Below, in pieces: positions 41,378-50,997 of a stretch of DNA of 64,000 nt; position 1 is the stretch's first letter, and each line of letters opens with the position of its first letter. Source of the DNA: VXNE01 sp963668365 (lineage in GTDB: Bacteria; Pseudomonadota; Gammaproteobacteria; Pseudomonadales; Azotimanducaceae); assembly GCA_963668365.1 (NCBI GenBank), contig OY764266.1, positions 4,402,001 through 4,466,000 of the forward strand, read 5' to 3'. The notes under the pieces were generated by a model that was not told the origin of the DNA, did no database searches, and saw nothing but the letters and a program-made list of their open reading frames with translations. The position numbers and the translations under genes are program-made.

Positions 41378-42337
41378 TTACGGCATGGCGAAACGCATCG
41401 TCAGCATGATGGAGTACCGGTCCGTGTCATCGGTCCTCGTCCAGGTGGACACGGGCTCGCTGCCATCCAGACGCAAGTTCGGTGGATGGCTGCGTAGCAC
41501 GCCGCCTCCGTAGGCTCCGGACTCAAACGTGGCGAATCGATTCCACTGGACCTTGAACGCCACCGAAACCGTATCCGTCAGGGGACGCGAGGCGCCCGCG
41601 AGGACGAGGCACCCGGCCATCGTGTCCTTGAGCGCAGAGCGGCCTGCGCTGACCGTTCCGGCGAGATTGCCGCGAATCTCCTCCGCGTTGGGCTGGTCGC
41701 GCCCGGTGAGAATATCCTCCGGGTCGGGACTCCGGGCCCAGACCCAGGAGAAGTCCTTGCGCGCCTTCGCAAAGCCCACTCCAAAGCCCGCGAAGGGTGT
41801 CCATCGGCTGCGGTTCGGCCAGTCGCGATAGGCGACGGCGAATAGTTCGTGCGAACTTGCGGTCCCCAGCGACTCCTCGCCCGTGGACAGTTCGTTACCG
41901 ATCTTGTCGAAATCCACGCCCGAGGCGTCGGTCGAGGATACGGTCTGATCGAAATGCGTCGTGTGGTACCCGTAGACCAAAGCAACCCTGAATCGCGGCG
42001 AAATGCGGTATCCCAGTTCCGCTTCCGCGGAGAAACCCCGACCACCATCGAACGGCGCGGCCCATCCGTCCCCCGCGCCTCGGTCGGGTGCGGTGCAGCC
42101 GGGCACCGACAACGCCCGTGGGTTGATGTACTCGTCGCAGATGCTCGCACGATCATTGCTGCGGCTGCGCAGCGTTACGTCCCCGGAGATGTTACCGCCG
42201 AGCGAAATGCTCGCATAAAGCGGCTCGGCATGCCCTTGCGCATGCAGCGATAGCGTTGAGCCCAGGATCGTGAGCAGCATGGCAACGCGCATGCGCCGGA
42301 GCGCAAACGCCTCGGGCGGAAACGTAGGGTTGTTCAT
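41378..42337 (-). CDS. Outer-membrane beta-barrel protein
   Basis: About 319 residues. A signal peptide begins at MRVAMLLTILGSTLSLHAQGHA (in-frame ATG at 42292, possibly the true start). The mature part is a series of amphipathic strands (AEPLYASISLGGNISGD, EAELGYRISPRFRVALVYGYH, FAVAYRDW, TPFAGFGVGFAKARKDF, FKVQWNRFATFESG) ending in YSIMLTMRFAMP, like 8- to 10-strand OmpA/OMP_b-brl or surface-antigen barrels. Function unknown. The neighbour at 42393 has the same overall architecture, so the two form a pair of outer-membrane proteins, perhaps co-transcribed (55-base gap). Confidence 0.75.
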   Translation of the reverse strand: MNNPTFPPEAFALRRMRVAMLLTILGSTLSLHAQGHAEPLYASISLGGNISGDVTLRSRSNDRASICDEYINPRALSVPGCTAPDRGAGDGWAAPFDGGRGFSAEAELGYRISPRFRVALVYGYHTTHFDQTVSSTDASGVDFDKIGNELSTGEESLGTASSHELFAVAYRDWPNRSRWTPFAGFGVGFAKARKDFSWVWARSPDPEDILTGRDQPNAEEIRGNLAGTVSAGRSALKDTMAGCLVLAGASRPLTDTVSVAFKVQWNRFATFESGAYGGGVLRSHPPNLRLDGSEPVSTWTRTDDTDRYSIMLTMRFAMP

Positions 42338-42392
42338 GACGCAACCGTTGATGTGGACGCCGCGTGGGTCACGCTGTTGGCGGCCACCGCGT

Positions 42393-43274
42393 TCACTCGC
42401 CGACCCTGCGCCTGAGCGCGAGCATCAGCGTCCAGTTCCTCCCGCCGCTGAAAGTATTGGTGTTCGCAAAGGCGGAATCGATCCCGTGCATCGGGTGGGT
42501 CTCGTAGGTGCCCGTGTCCTTGAAATCTCCGGTCGCCGACCGGGTCAGCCTCAATCCCAGGGACGTTCCGCAGCTCAGCGCATAGTCTGCGCCGACGTGC
42601 AGGCGCCAGACAAACGCCGTGTCGTTCAGGTCTTCGTCCTGCACGCTGTTGTAGAAGGAGAGCGGCGGTTCGTAGACTTCGGCGGCGGCGGACACGTTGC
42701 GGTAATCGGTGGCGAACCGCACGCCCGCCATTTCCATGGACGCCTGTCCGAGCCCGGCGCCGACGTATGGCGTGATCGCGCCCCATGCGCCGGGGAAGTC
42801 GTAGAAGGCGTCCAGGGTAACGGAACGGACGCGCCGACGGTCGATCATGCCGCGTCCGTTGGAGTCGACCGTGCCGCCGGCCCGGGGCCGAATGGCCGCG
42901 CCGTCGCGGTAGGCGATGCCCGTGAACATCTGACGGGGGTCGTTCGTCCGCTGCGCGACCGCCAGCTCAAGCCGGGTTCGCCCAAAGAACCGACCGAGGG
43001 ACAGTTCGAACGCGGTGCCGCTGTCCAGGGCGATGTCGTAGCGCCAACGGTAGCCGGGAACGGCAGGGGCCGGTTCTTCGTCGAAACAGGCGGCGTCCGG
43101 GTAGCAGAACGCATCCCGGTTCCAGCCTTCCTGTTTCAGGCCGGAGCCCCAAACTGCACCCAGGCCGGCGCCCAGATACCACCCGGATCGCGCCGACGCT
43201 TCGTCCGCCGCCCTGGCCGCAGAGCCCGTCGCGAGAAGAACGACGATGACCCAAATCGTCGGCATCACACGCAT
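42393..43274 (-). CDS. Outer-membrane beta-barrel protein
   Basis: A 293-residue protein with signal peptide MRVMPTIWVIVVLLATGSAARA and a porin-like barrel. Strands include GWYLGAGLGAVWGSG, YRWRYDIALDSGTAFELSLG, RTRLELAVAQ, TPYVGAGLGQASMEMAG, HVGADYALSCGTSLGLRL and the final NWTLMLALRRR. A cysteine pair in the first loop (FCYPDAACF) may form a disulfide. The general pattern is that of the OMP_b-brl/P44-like family. No ligand or role can be inferred from neighbours. Confidence 0.75.
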   Translation of the reverse strand: MRVMPTIWVIVVLLATGSAARAADEASARSGWYLGAGLGAVWGSGLKQEGWNRDAFCYPDAACFDEEPAPAVPGYRWRYDIALDSGTAFELSLGRFFGRTRLELAVAQRTNDPRQMFTGIAYRDGAAIRPRAGGTVDSNGRGMIDRRRVRSVTLDAFYDFPGAWGAITPYVGAGLGQASMEMAGVRFATDYRNVSAAAEVYEPPLSFYNSVQDEDLNDTAFVWRLHVGADYALSCGTSLGLRLTRSATGDFKDTGTYETHPMHGIDSAFANTNTFSGGRNWTLMLALRRRVGE

Positions 43275-43569
43275 CGAGTCTTCGTCCCGACGACCATTGC
43301 CCTCACCTGAAACAACACCGGCATCCTACCATCGCAATGCCGTCCAAGACATCGCCGCTCCCCGCCCTGACGCTACTGGCGGAACCGGCTACGGTCTCGG
43401 CACGCGCCCCTGAGTCTCGGTCCAGCCCTCGATTCTGTTTGTGCTCGCGCCAGTGCAGCGGCAGGGGACTGCCCATGAGGCCACGCGCTCCTGCCGCTCG
43501 CTGCCACATGACGCTCGCCACCTCATCCTCTTCCCGGCGAGCAGCGCAACAATCGCCCGAATCACATAT

Positions 43570-43616
43570 GATTGCTTGCAATGCAAGCAATCGATAGTTC
43601 GGGTCCGTTCCGGACC
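43570..43616. promoter_or_regulatory. Palindromic operator of the FitAB-type pair
   Basis: GATTGCTTGCA-A-TGCAAGCAATC (43570-43592) is a perfect 11-base inverted repeat around one base. It is followed by GGTCCG-TTC-CGGACC (43602-43616), just before the AGGAGG ribosome site of the antitoxin gene. Toxin-antitoxin operons of this type are autoregulated through such repeats. The second palindrome may be an operator or an mRNA hairpin near the ribosome site. The rest of the 43275-43633 gap shows no gene. Confidence 0.8.
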
Positions 43617-43633
43617 ATCAGGAGGAACGACCG

Positions 43634-43876
43634 ATGGCCAACATCACGATCCGCAATCTCGACGACGATGTGAAGACGCGCCTTCGCGTGCGCGCCGCCG
43701 AGCATCACCGTTCGATGGAGGAAGAGGTGCGCATCATTCTGCGCAACGCGGTCAAGGGCGGGCGGAGCACGCGGAATCTCGCGGAGATTGCCCACGCGCA
43801 CTTTGGCCCGGACCACGGGGTGGATCTGGAACTGCCGCCGCGCGGCCCGATGCGCGAACCGCCGTCCTTCGATTGA
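43634..43876 (+). CDS. FitA-type ribbon-helix-helix antitoxin
   Basis: An 80-residue protein. The N-terminus (MANITIRNLDDDVKTRLRVRAAEHHRSMEEEVRIIL) is a ribbon-helix-helix DNA-binding domain of the FitA/Arc type. The C-terminal tail, ending LPPRGPMREPPSFD, should wrap the PIN toxin. An AGGAGG lies 10 bases upstream of the ATG. The gene is intact, whereas the toxin gene 10 bases downstream has a stop codon inside it. Confidence 0.9.
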   Translation: MANITIRNLDDDVKTRLRVRAAEHHRSMEEEVRIILRNAVKGGRSTRNLAEIAHAHFGPDHGVDLELPPRGPMREPPSFD

Positions 43877-43886
43877 GCGCGCCGCG

Positions 43887-44312
43887 ATGTCCGTACTGGT
43901 AGACACCAATGTCGTGTCCGAGTTGATTGGCCGGTCGCCCGATCCGGCGGTGGGAGACTGGGCCGCCGCCCACGACCTTGAGGATCTCTTCTTCTCCGCT
44001 GTCGGCAAGGCGGAGTTGCGCTAGGGCGCCGCCATCCTGGCGGCGGGCAGGCGACGGGAAACCCTGATCGCGGACATCGAACGGTTTCTTCGCAGTGCGT
44101 TCGACGACCGCATCCTCCCCTTCGACAGCGCCGCGGCGCGCGCTTACGCGGACATCGCGGCCATGCGCCGTTCCGCCGGACGGCCCATTCAACCGGCGGA
44201 CTGCCAGATCGCGGCGGTCGCCCACTCCCGCAGCATGACCGTGGCGACGCGCAACGTCCGGGACTTCGAGGGCATGGGCATCGATGTCGTCGATCCCTGG
44301 ACGGCCGGATGA
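43887..44312 (+). pseudogene. FitB-type PIN-domain toxin with in-frame amber codon
   Basis: The frame 43887-44312 encodes 141 residues of a FitB-like PIN ribonuclease but codon 46 is TAG (44022-44024), in VGKAELR-stop-GAAIL. FitB relatives typically have ...ELRYG... there, so a TAC/TAT to TAG change is likely. The rest of the frame is intact: catalytic acids D6 (LVDTN), E43 (KAELR), D in PADCQIAA and the TRNVRDFEGMGIDVVDPW end. This looks like a single inactivating mutation after which the antitoxin survived. A sequencing error or readthrough is possible. Confidence 0.85.
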
Positions 44313-44520
44313 GCGGCGCGATCCAAGGGTTCGCGCGAAAGCTCATCGGCGAGTTCAACGGCAGGACCGCCTGCCACGGCCGAGCCCGCAAGGCGGCTAT
44401 CGCCACGACTAATGCCGGGAAGTTCAGGGGATGCGCGACCGAGCCCATCCGCCCGTCGACGGGAACGGCTGCGCTACCACGCAATCATGGGCGGTCGGAG
44501 ACCGGGCAAGAAGACCATCC

Positions 44521-45027
44521 GTGAACGTACAGGCGCACGACGAACTCAGTGCCAAGATCTGGGAAATCGCGAACCGGCTCAGGGGGCCGTGCCGGCCTCC
44601 CCAGTATCGCCTGGTCATGCTTCCCATGGTCGTCCTGCGTCGCCTCGATTGCGTCCTTGAGCCGACCAAGGAAGCCGTGCTAAAGCGACGGGACCAGCTG
44701 GAGGCGCAGCAGATGCCGGAAGCGGCAATGGATCGCCTCCTCGGCAAGGCTGCCGACCCGAACCGGAAGCATCCCCTCTACAACACCAGCCCCTACACCT
44801 TCGCCCGGTTGCTTGGCGATGCCGAGAACATCGACCCGAACCTCGTGTCGTACATCAACGGCTTTTCCCCGACCGCGCGGCGCATATTCGAGCGTTTCAA
44901 GTTCGCCGATCAGATCGAGAAACTCGACGCCAGCAATCGGCTCTTCACCATCGTCAAGGCGATGGCCGATGTCGATCTTCACCCCGACAGGATCGACAAT
45001 CTACGGTCGAACGCCCCCCGCGTATGA
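44521..45027 (+). pseudogene. Type I R-M methylase HsdM, N-terminal fragment
   Basis: A 168-codon frame starting at GTG 44521. It matches the HsdM N-terminal domain (NVQAHDELSAKIWEIANRL, VVLRRLDCVLEPTKEAV) up to IVKAMADVDLHPDRIDN, then ends abruptly. The following catalytic methylase domain (AdoMet motif and NPPF) is absent. The stop overlaps the start of the next fragment (ATGA). The locus has lost about the central half of hsdM. Confidence 0.85.
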
Positions 45028-45491
45028 ACTTTGAGGCGGCGCCCGAACGCATCCTCAAACTCGACGACCAGACCGCCTTCGCCAATCTGGCCAAATCGAA
45101 GAAGCGAAAGGACGCGGCGGCGGCCGAGCGCGAGATCGCCGAGGGACGGAAGCGTCAGGACGCCATTCGCGGCGCGCTCGAATCGCTTGCAGGCAACGGA
45201 CGCTACATGGACCGCGCGGCGTTCGAGGCCGACGTGATGGCGGCTGCCAAGGGTGCCGGGATTCGAATGCTCGCACCGATCAGGAAGGCGGTCTTTGCGG
45301 CCCTTGGGGCGCGCGAGGCGGACGCCGAGATTTGTCGCGACGCCAAGGGACGGCCGGAGCCGGACGGCGAGCTTCGAGACACCGAACACATTCCGCCGCC
45401 TCCCGGTACGGAATTGCCCCTGCCGATGGATTTCGGGCCGGACAGGCCCAATGACCGGATGGTCGACGCATTTCGGGACGATATCGGATGA
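45024..45491 (+). pseudogene. Type I R-M methylase HsdM, C-terminal fragment
   Basis: 155 codons resembling the C-terminal helical region of HsdM (ILKLDDQTAFANLAKSKKRKD, AEICRDAKGRPEPDGELRDTE, LPLPMDFGPDRPNDRMVDAFR). In intact HsdM these precede a final helical segment that is missing here. At 45491 the frame ends and hsdS-type sequence begins in another frame, so a second deletion joined hsdM to hsdS. Confidence 0.8.
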
Positions 45492-46453
45492 CGAGGAGCC
45501 GGTGCGGCTCTGCAACTACACCGATGTCTACTACAACGACCGAATTACGACGGATTTGCACTTTATGGATGGCTCGGCGACGGAGTCGGAAGTCGAGCGA
45601 TTCCAACTCAAACGCGGTCAGGTCATCATCACAAAAGACGGCGAAGGCTGGGATGATATAGGTGTCCCTGCCTTGGTTGCCGAGGATATGTTGGAGGTTC
45701 TGTGCGGTTACCACCTTTCGGTGTTCACGCCCGGTCCAACCCTGGATGGAGGATTCCTCGCGTGGCTATGTCGGGCCGAACCGCTCAACGACCAGTTCAA
45801 GCTCGCGGCGAACGGCGTAACTCGCTTCGGGCTCGGCCAATACCCGATGAAGAACGCCTTCATCGCCTTGCCCCCGCTGGACACGCAACGGTGGATTGCG
45901 CGGTTTCTGGACGAGAAGACGGCGCGGATCGACGCCCTGATCGAAAAGAAGCGGGAACTTCTGGACCGGCTGGCCGAGAAGCGCCAGGCCCTCATCACAC
46001 AAGCCGTCACCAAGGGCCTTAACCCGGACGCACCCATGAAACCCACCGGCATCGACTGGCTCGGTGACATCCCAGAGCACTGGGAGGTGATCCCGGTCAA
46101 GCGCATCGCCACATTGGAGAGCGGGTACACTCTAGATCGCAAGATAGACGCCTATTGGGAGGACTGTGACATACCTTGGGTGTCCCTCAACGATACCGCG
46201 ATCCTCCGAGATCGCGACTATATCGCAGGGACAACATTCCGAATCAATAGGCTTGGTTTGGCGAAATTCTTCCGCGTGCCTGTTACCCGGACGGGCTGTT
46301 GTCTTCACTCGAGATGCTATGATCGGGGAAAGCGCCATAACGACACGTCCGATGGCTGTATCCCAACACATTATCGCTTGGCTGTGTGACGAGCGCACGC
46401 TGGCGGACGTTTGTGCTGTGCGCCACCATGCCATGACTTGGATCGTCGCTTGA
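45484..46453 (+). pseudogene. Type I R-M specificity subunit HsdS, remnant
   Basis: An HsdS lacking its start. It begins inside the first target-recognition domain (EEPVRLCNYTDVYYNDRIT) and continues through the conserved dimerisation helix (FLDEKTARIDALIEKKRELLDRLAEKRQALITQAVTKGL is the characteristic region, 45908-46020) into the second recognition domain (WLGDIPEHWEVIPVKRIA). Near 46300 the reading shifts to the next frame, where RAVVFTRDAMIGESAITTRPMAVSQHIIAW continues the domain and stops at 46453. No hsdR is found, so this R-M system is dead. Confidence 0.82.
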
Positions 46454-46467
46454 TCTGCGGGAAGTAG

Positions 46468-48039
46468 CTACGCGCCTTTTCGAGCTGACCTTCGTAGCCA
46501 CTCTGACTCGTCCACTGCTACTCGGCTGAAGGTGCCTGCGAAGATTTGAGCAATTCGTTGAGCGAACTCAGCCTTCAGCTCGCCTAGCCATTCGTATTCG
46601 TTGCCATGGACGTCTGTGAAAACGAACGCTTCGTTTGAAGCTGCCTTTTGCGCCACCACGGAATAGCGATCTGAGTGCGGGTCAAATTCGTGGACCTCCC
46701 AGCCCGATGCGTCCAAGCCAATTCCACGCCGCCCATAGCTGTCACCGGCTTTGACGACTAGCTGTTCTTGCCCCTGGTTCGGTTCACCTAAAGGAAGGAA
46801 GGCAAAGGATGTCTTCTCGTCCAACCTGACGCTGTCGCACCTTGGTCGTAAGCATACAAGCTGAGTGGCTTGGGACTTGTCGTCGACTTCCCTGCGCCGC
46901 GCAACCACGGTTCCTAGCCAAAGCGTGGGCGGCGGCGCGTTGAAGACAGTGCGCGAGGTAATGATCCAAGCCAACTCCTCGTCAAGTTCCTGAACGGCAA
47001 AGCCCGCAAAGCCCGTCGAAAGGCACTCGAACTCGTTCCTGCCCAACACGTTCTGGTTGCTCAACCCGCCCTTGGCAAGCGCCATCGTTTCCTCGCTGGT
47101 TAGGCTCTTTTGCCCGAACTGAAATGTCCTTGGCGGATCTCCGGCAAGATTGCGTATCCAGCCTGCGACCGCATTCCCGCCCGCTGGTGACTGATCGGCA
47201 ACCGCATAGTCCATGAGGCCGCGCAACTCCTCCGCCACATGGTTCACCATCTGCCCTTCCGCGTCGTCTGGATTTGGCAAGCAGGCACGGTGAGCGAGGA
47301 ACGCGGGGTCGAGCCTGGAACAGAACCTGTCGAGAACCATGTGGGCGCACTCACGCACAGCGGTGAGCGACACGAGCGCAATACTCGGTAGGAGACCAGC
47401 GGTCATTTTCGAGAAATCATCGACTAACCGATTGGGTAGGTCTTCCTCTGAGACCTTCCGGTCCCGCAGAGGAGCGGCGACGTTCACGCTTGGCTTAGCG
47501 TACAACACGACCCGACCGTGCCTGTACATGACAGTGGCTTCTCCAGAAACTTCTGGATCAAGGCCAACCTGAGCCAGTTCCACCTCGATGTCACCTCGGA
47601 TTGCGACCAAATCGGCTTCGCCAGTATAGAAGGCAACAAGCCGCAAGGCGTTTCGATCCGCCTCTCCGGTCACAATGCGGTTGAACAACTTCAGCGCGTA
47701 CTCTGAATCATCGACTTTCAGCCGCCAGTCCAGCACGACGATGTCAGCCTGCCTGATCGCGTCCATGGCGGTTTCGGTCGGTCCAATCACGCCACAGATC
47801 ACCCCCAATTCGGAGAATGAGTCGATGAGGCCCTTCGTATACAGGCTATGGCTGGCTGACCCGGCGGTAGTGGCTTCATCCCCAACCGGTTTTGAAGGTT
47901 GCCGAGTTGGCGTTTCGACTCCTCTGATACGCTCAATGTCGTCTGCCGACATGAGGGCCTCGTCGTCTACTACGATGGCTGTCTGAAGGAACCGTTTCGC
48001 GAGTCCCCGGCAATGTTCGGCGAATGCGTCGGCGCTCAT
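46468..48039 (-). CDS. Receiver-domain protein partnered with the dual GHKL ATPase
   Basis: A 523-residue protein. Residues ~15-185 form a receiver domain with an insert: D25-D26 (IVVDDEA) as the acid pair, D104 (IVVLDWRL) as phosphoacceptor, T139 (AFYTGEAD) and K182-P183 (LYAKPSV) as switch residues, so it should be phosphorylatable. The remaining ~340 residues have no domain I can name. They contain a helical part (~200-300) and a beta-rich part (~345-500, WIITSRTVFNAPPPTLWLGTVV) that may be the output or effector. The start is 10 bases after the stop of the GHKL gene, whose C-terminal kinase-like domain is the obvious phosphate donor. It is the last gene of the dcm-GHKL-receiver operon. 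Confidence 0.75.
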   Translation of the reverse strand: MSADAFAEHCRGLAKRFLQTAIVVDDEALMSADDIERIRGVETPTRQPSKPVGDEATTAGSASHSLYTKGLIDSFSELGVICGVIGPTETAMDAIRQADIVVLDWRLKVDDSEYALKLFNRIVTGEADRNALRLVAFYTGEADLVAIRGDIEVELAQVGLDPEVSGEATVMYRHGRVVLYAKPSVNVAAPLRDRKVSEEDLPNRLVDDFSKMTAGLLPSIALVSLTAVRECAHMVLDRFCSRLDPAFLAHRACLPNPDDAEGQMVNHVAEELRGLMDYAVADQSPAGGNAVAGWIRNLAGDPPRTFQFGQKSLTSEETMALAKGGLSNQNVLGRNEFECLSTGFAGFAVQELDEELAWIITSRTVFNAPPPTLWLGTVVARRREVDDKSQATQLVCLRPRCDSVRLDEKTSFAFLPLGEPNQGQEQLVVKAGDSYGRRGIGLDASGWEVHEFDPHSDRYSVVAQKAASNEAFVFTDVHGNEYEWLGELKAEFAQRIAQIFAGTFSRVAVDESEWLRRSARKGA

Positions 48040-48048
48040 CTGGATCTC

Positions 48049-50997
48049 TCACTCATCTCGATCTGCTGGCTTGAGTGCGAAGGTCGCGCCGTCATCGCCA
48101 TCCATTAGCAACAGTTCCCATCCGACGCGCCGGAGACTCTCGCGACCGATGTGCAGCCCTAGGCCACGCCCCCCTGGTTTCCTGGTGAAGCCAAACTCGA
48201 AGATCGCATCGCGATCGCGTACGTTGACCCCGGGGCCCGAATCTTGGACAAGCAGCACTCCGTCCCGTGCATCAAGCTGAATCCATCGATCACGGTCCGG
48301 GTTCTGTTGGGACAGCCAGAAGATGGCATTGTCAATCAAGTTTACAAACACAGGATAGAAGGTCGATGGAAAACCGACGAATCGGCTTTCGGCAAACCGT
48401 CGACTATGGGAGAACATGATGGAGTGGCGCTGGAACCTGGCCCGGAACAACTCTTCCAAGAACTCGCAGACTTCCGAGCCGACGATCTCGACCTCTTTCC
48501 GATACAACCGTCGCTGAAGAGGCGTAAAGAGCGTCAGGTATCCATCCAAATGGTCGAAGCTCGCTCGTATGTTGTTGTAGAGTTCGCGAAGGCCCGAGTT
48601 CGCGTCGGCCCATGCTCGGAGGCGGCGCAGGTTGTTGCGCACCGAGCGAATCGTGCCGGAGAATTCGTGGCTGATGATTTCAATTGCCGTTCCAATCTGA
48701 GCAAGGTGCATGTCTGCTTCCATCTCTTCCTCGAGAAGCACGTTCCGTTGCTCGATCGCCATTAGCTGATCTGCTGCAGAGTTCTCCCCCGTTGTGTCGA
48801 TCGCCTGAAGCTGGTCAAGAATCGACAGCAGCAAGGTCGATTGGTCATCCGTCACTTCGAGGATTCGCCGCTCCATCGCGTCACGGATCTCGACGAACGT
48901 CTCATCGGGCAGGTCGGAGAAGTCGGCGCGCTGGAAGTCGCTTACTACAGCACGCAATTCGGTCTCGACGATCCGTAGACTGTCTCGCGCGACTTGGCCG
49001 ACTTCGGCGGCAACATCCTCGGCCTTGGTCCTGACTGCCTTGCTGCTATCTCCTGTAGCCTTCCTCACTTCGCGCCCCAAATCATTGAGTGCGGCTTCCG
49101 TTCTAATGCGGCGGTCGATCATCAGCCTAGCTTTTTCCGCCTCGTCGCCGACCATATCGGCGATCAATTCTCGTGTGGGGCGGAACACGTTCTGTTGTAG
49201 CGACTCGAACTCCGAGTTGTAGACACTCCAGTCACGCAGGGTCGCCTTGCTCAGGCCGATGCGCGGGCGGGCAATCCGATAGCGATTCTCCAAGTTTCTG
49301 ATTGCCCCGTAGGCTTCGCGTTCGAGTGCAAGGACCTCACTTGCAGCTTGCCGCTTGTCAGTCTTGCCGCTTGTCGCCGTGAGCTGTTCTGCGACGCGTT
49401 CGCCCAAAGCCAATGCCTGGTCTTGCGGCTCATTCCTTGCCAACTCGTCGAAAAATCCGTGCAGCCGCTCCTCGAACTTTCGTTTCCGCTCCAAGACCTG
49501 TCTCTCTCGTCGCCGACGCACCGCGTCTTCCTTCGACAACTCGTCCTTGCGATCACCAAAAGTGCCACTGTAGACGCCGTCCTTGCGGAAGAAATCCGCT
49601 GCAGCCTGAAGCAGAAAATTCTTGAGTATGGCCTTGAATTGCCGGTATGCCCTGTTCTCCTGAAACCCCTCCCGTCCAGCTTTCTCGCGCAGGCCGCGAT
49701 TGCGCTCGGTGTCGATCTCAACGAAGCCGAACATCTTTCGGTGCGAGAAGTAGTAGTAGGCGGCACCCTTCGTGCGCCGAAACTCGATGTCCAGCCAGTC
49801 GTAGTCCGTGTCGCCGTACGGGAGCACACGGATGCCGTTTCGATAGATATAGAGTCCCCCGAGCTTCTCGGTCTTGGCGGCCAAGATGGCGTGCTCCTCG
49901 TACGGGATAGTCGAGTGTCGGCTCTCTCCCTCGAACGCAGCGAAGTCGATGCGGAACGGGCCGCAGTTCGTCGGCCTGCCGCGGGCACCGCCCCAAGGGA
50001 TCACATGGTCCTCGACGGCCTCTCCGTAGATAGATACCAGGCCCCGGAATTGACCGTGATCATCGAAGTCCCCTTTGATCCTATGGTCAGCGTTCTCAAA
50101 TTCGTCGGGAAGGAAGAAGTCCTCCGCGGCAATCAGATCTTCAGCGTCCTCATCCGTCTTGTGGTCGCGAAACGCGGTGCGGATGACGCTTGTCGTACCC
50201 GGTGCCATGGTGTTGCTGAAACCGAGTAGCGCCTTCCGTAGCGGTGTAGCCTTTTCGGTTGCCCTGTCTGTCCTTGGGTCGCCGTCGATGTCCTCTGGCA
50301 GGAGGTCCGAACTCGGCTTTATTACGAAGTGTGTTCCGCTGCCCGTGCGGAGCGAAAGATCTGGTGCATAGGTATCGACTTCGACCGGATCGACATCGAA
50401 GGACGACATTTCTTCCTCCAGACGTCGTTGGTGGTCCACCCGTCCTTCAGGCGTCAGAGCAGCGCATGTTGCCCGGAACTCTGCGACCATCTCAGCGACT
50501 TCGGTCCCTGTGGGCAATGTCCCAGCCCGGAAGGAGCGCAGCGGCACATCGATCTCGTCCAAATCGACGCCGGGCCACTCGAAGACACCCCAATTCAGAA
50601 AAGCGGCAGTCAAGTCGGATAGGCCGTCCGATGTCTTCGCCCTTGTCAGCACCAGAACCTGGGCGCCAATCGTCGCGATCGCAAGGCGCCCGATGCCTTT
50701 CTCTCCGAGCATCGGACGGGCATCCATGTGTGGGTCGCGAGCCGGCACCTGCGCAGGATCGAACTTGCTTTCCGTGCCGATGGTCAGCCATCGGCTAACG
50801 AATTCCTCACGAGTCATCCCCATGCCGTCGTCCCGGAGCACAAAGAGCCCGTCCGAGCGGTAGTAGTCAATTTCCACACGGTTTGCATAGGCGTCGTGCG
50901 CGTTCTTGAATAACTCGCTGATGGCCGTTGGAATGCCCGCGATCTGCTGCCTTCCGAGCATGTCGATCGTTCGTGCGCGGGCCTTGAATGTGGCCAT
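48049..50997 (-). CDS. Dual GHKL protein: MORC/MutL-like ATPase plus histidine-kinase-like module
   Basis: A 982-residue protein. N-terminal GHKL ATPase, residues ~10-200: N-box E28-N32 in ISELFKNAHDAY, Bergerat motif DDGMGM (56-61) and GEKGIGRLA (~98), as in MORC/MutL/HSP90. A middle helical region (~500-770) includes a coiled coil. The C-terminal part has a DHp-like helix with candidate phospho-His H777 in IIEIISHEFSG and a second GHKL domain (N886-N890 VNLIDNAIFW, DSGPG ~919, GRGLGLHIG ~944) as in histidine kinases. The ATG at 50997 shares a base with the stop of dcm (TGATG). GHKL ATPases coupled to DNA methylases are known from MutL/MORC-type R-M operons. The kinase half and receiver partner are less usual. 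Confidence 0.82.
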   Translation of the reverse strand: MATFKARARTIDMLGRQQIAGIPTAISELFKNAHDAYANRVEIDYYRSDGLFVLRDDGMGMTREEFVSRWLTIGTESKFDPAQVPARDPHMDARPMLGEKGIGRLAIATIGAQVLVLTRAKTSDGLSDLTAAFLNWGVFEWPGVDLDEIDVPLRSFRAGTLPTGTEVAEMVAEFRATCAALTPEGRVDHQRRLEEEMSSFDVDPVEVDTYAPDLSLRTGSGTHFVIKPSSDLLPEDIDGDPRTDRATEKATPLRKALLGFSNTMAPGTTSVIRTAFRDHKTDEDAEDLIAAEDFFLPDEFENADHRIKGDFDDHGQFRGLVSIYGEAVEDHVIPWGGARGRPTNCGPFRIDFAAFEGESRHSTIPYEEHAILAAKTEKLGGLYIYRNGIRVLPYGDTDYDWLDIEFRRTKGAAYYYFSHRKMFGFVEIDTERNRGLREKAGREGFQENRAYRQFKAILKNFLLQAAADFFRKDGVYSGTFGDRKDELSKEDAVRRRRERQVLERKRKFEERLHGFFDELARNEPQDQALALGERVAEQLTATSGKTDKRQAASEVLALEREAYGAIRNLENRYRIARPRIGLSKATLRDWSVYNSEFESLQQNVFRPTRELIADMVGDEAEKARLMIDRRIRTEAALNDLGREVRKATGDSSKAVRTKAEDVAAEVGQVARDSLRIVETELRAVVSDFQRADFSDLPDETFVEIRDAMERRILEVTDDQSTLLLSILDQLQAIDTTGENSAADQLMAIEQRNVLLEEEMEADMHLAQIGTAIEIISHEFSGTIRSVRNNLRRLRAWADANSGLRELYNNIRASFDHLDGYLTLFTPLQRRLYRKEVEIVGSEVCEFLEELFRARFQRHSIMFSHSRRFAESRFVGFPSTFYPVFVNLIDNAIFWLSQQNPDRDRWIQLDARDGVLLVQDSGPGVNVRDRDAIFEFGFTRKPGGRGLGLHIGRESLRRVGWELLLMDGDDGATFALKPADRDE

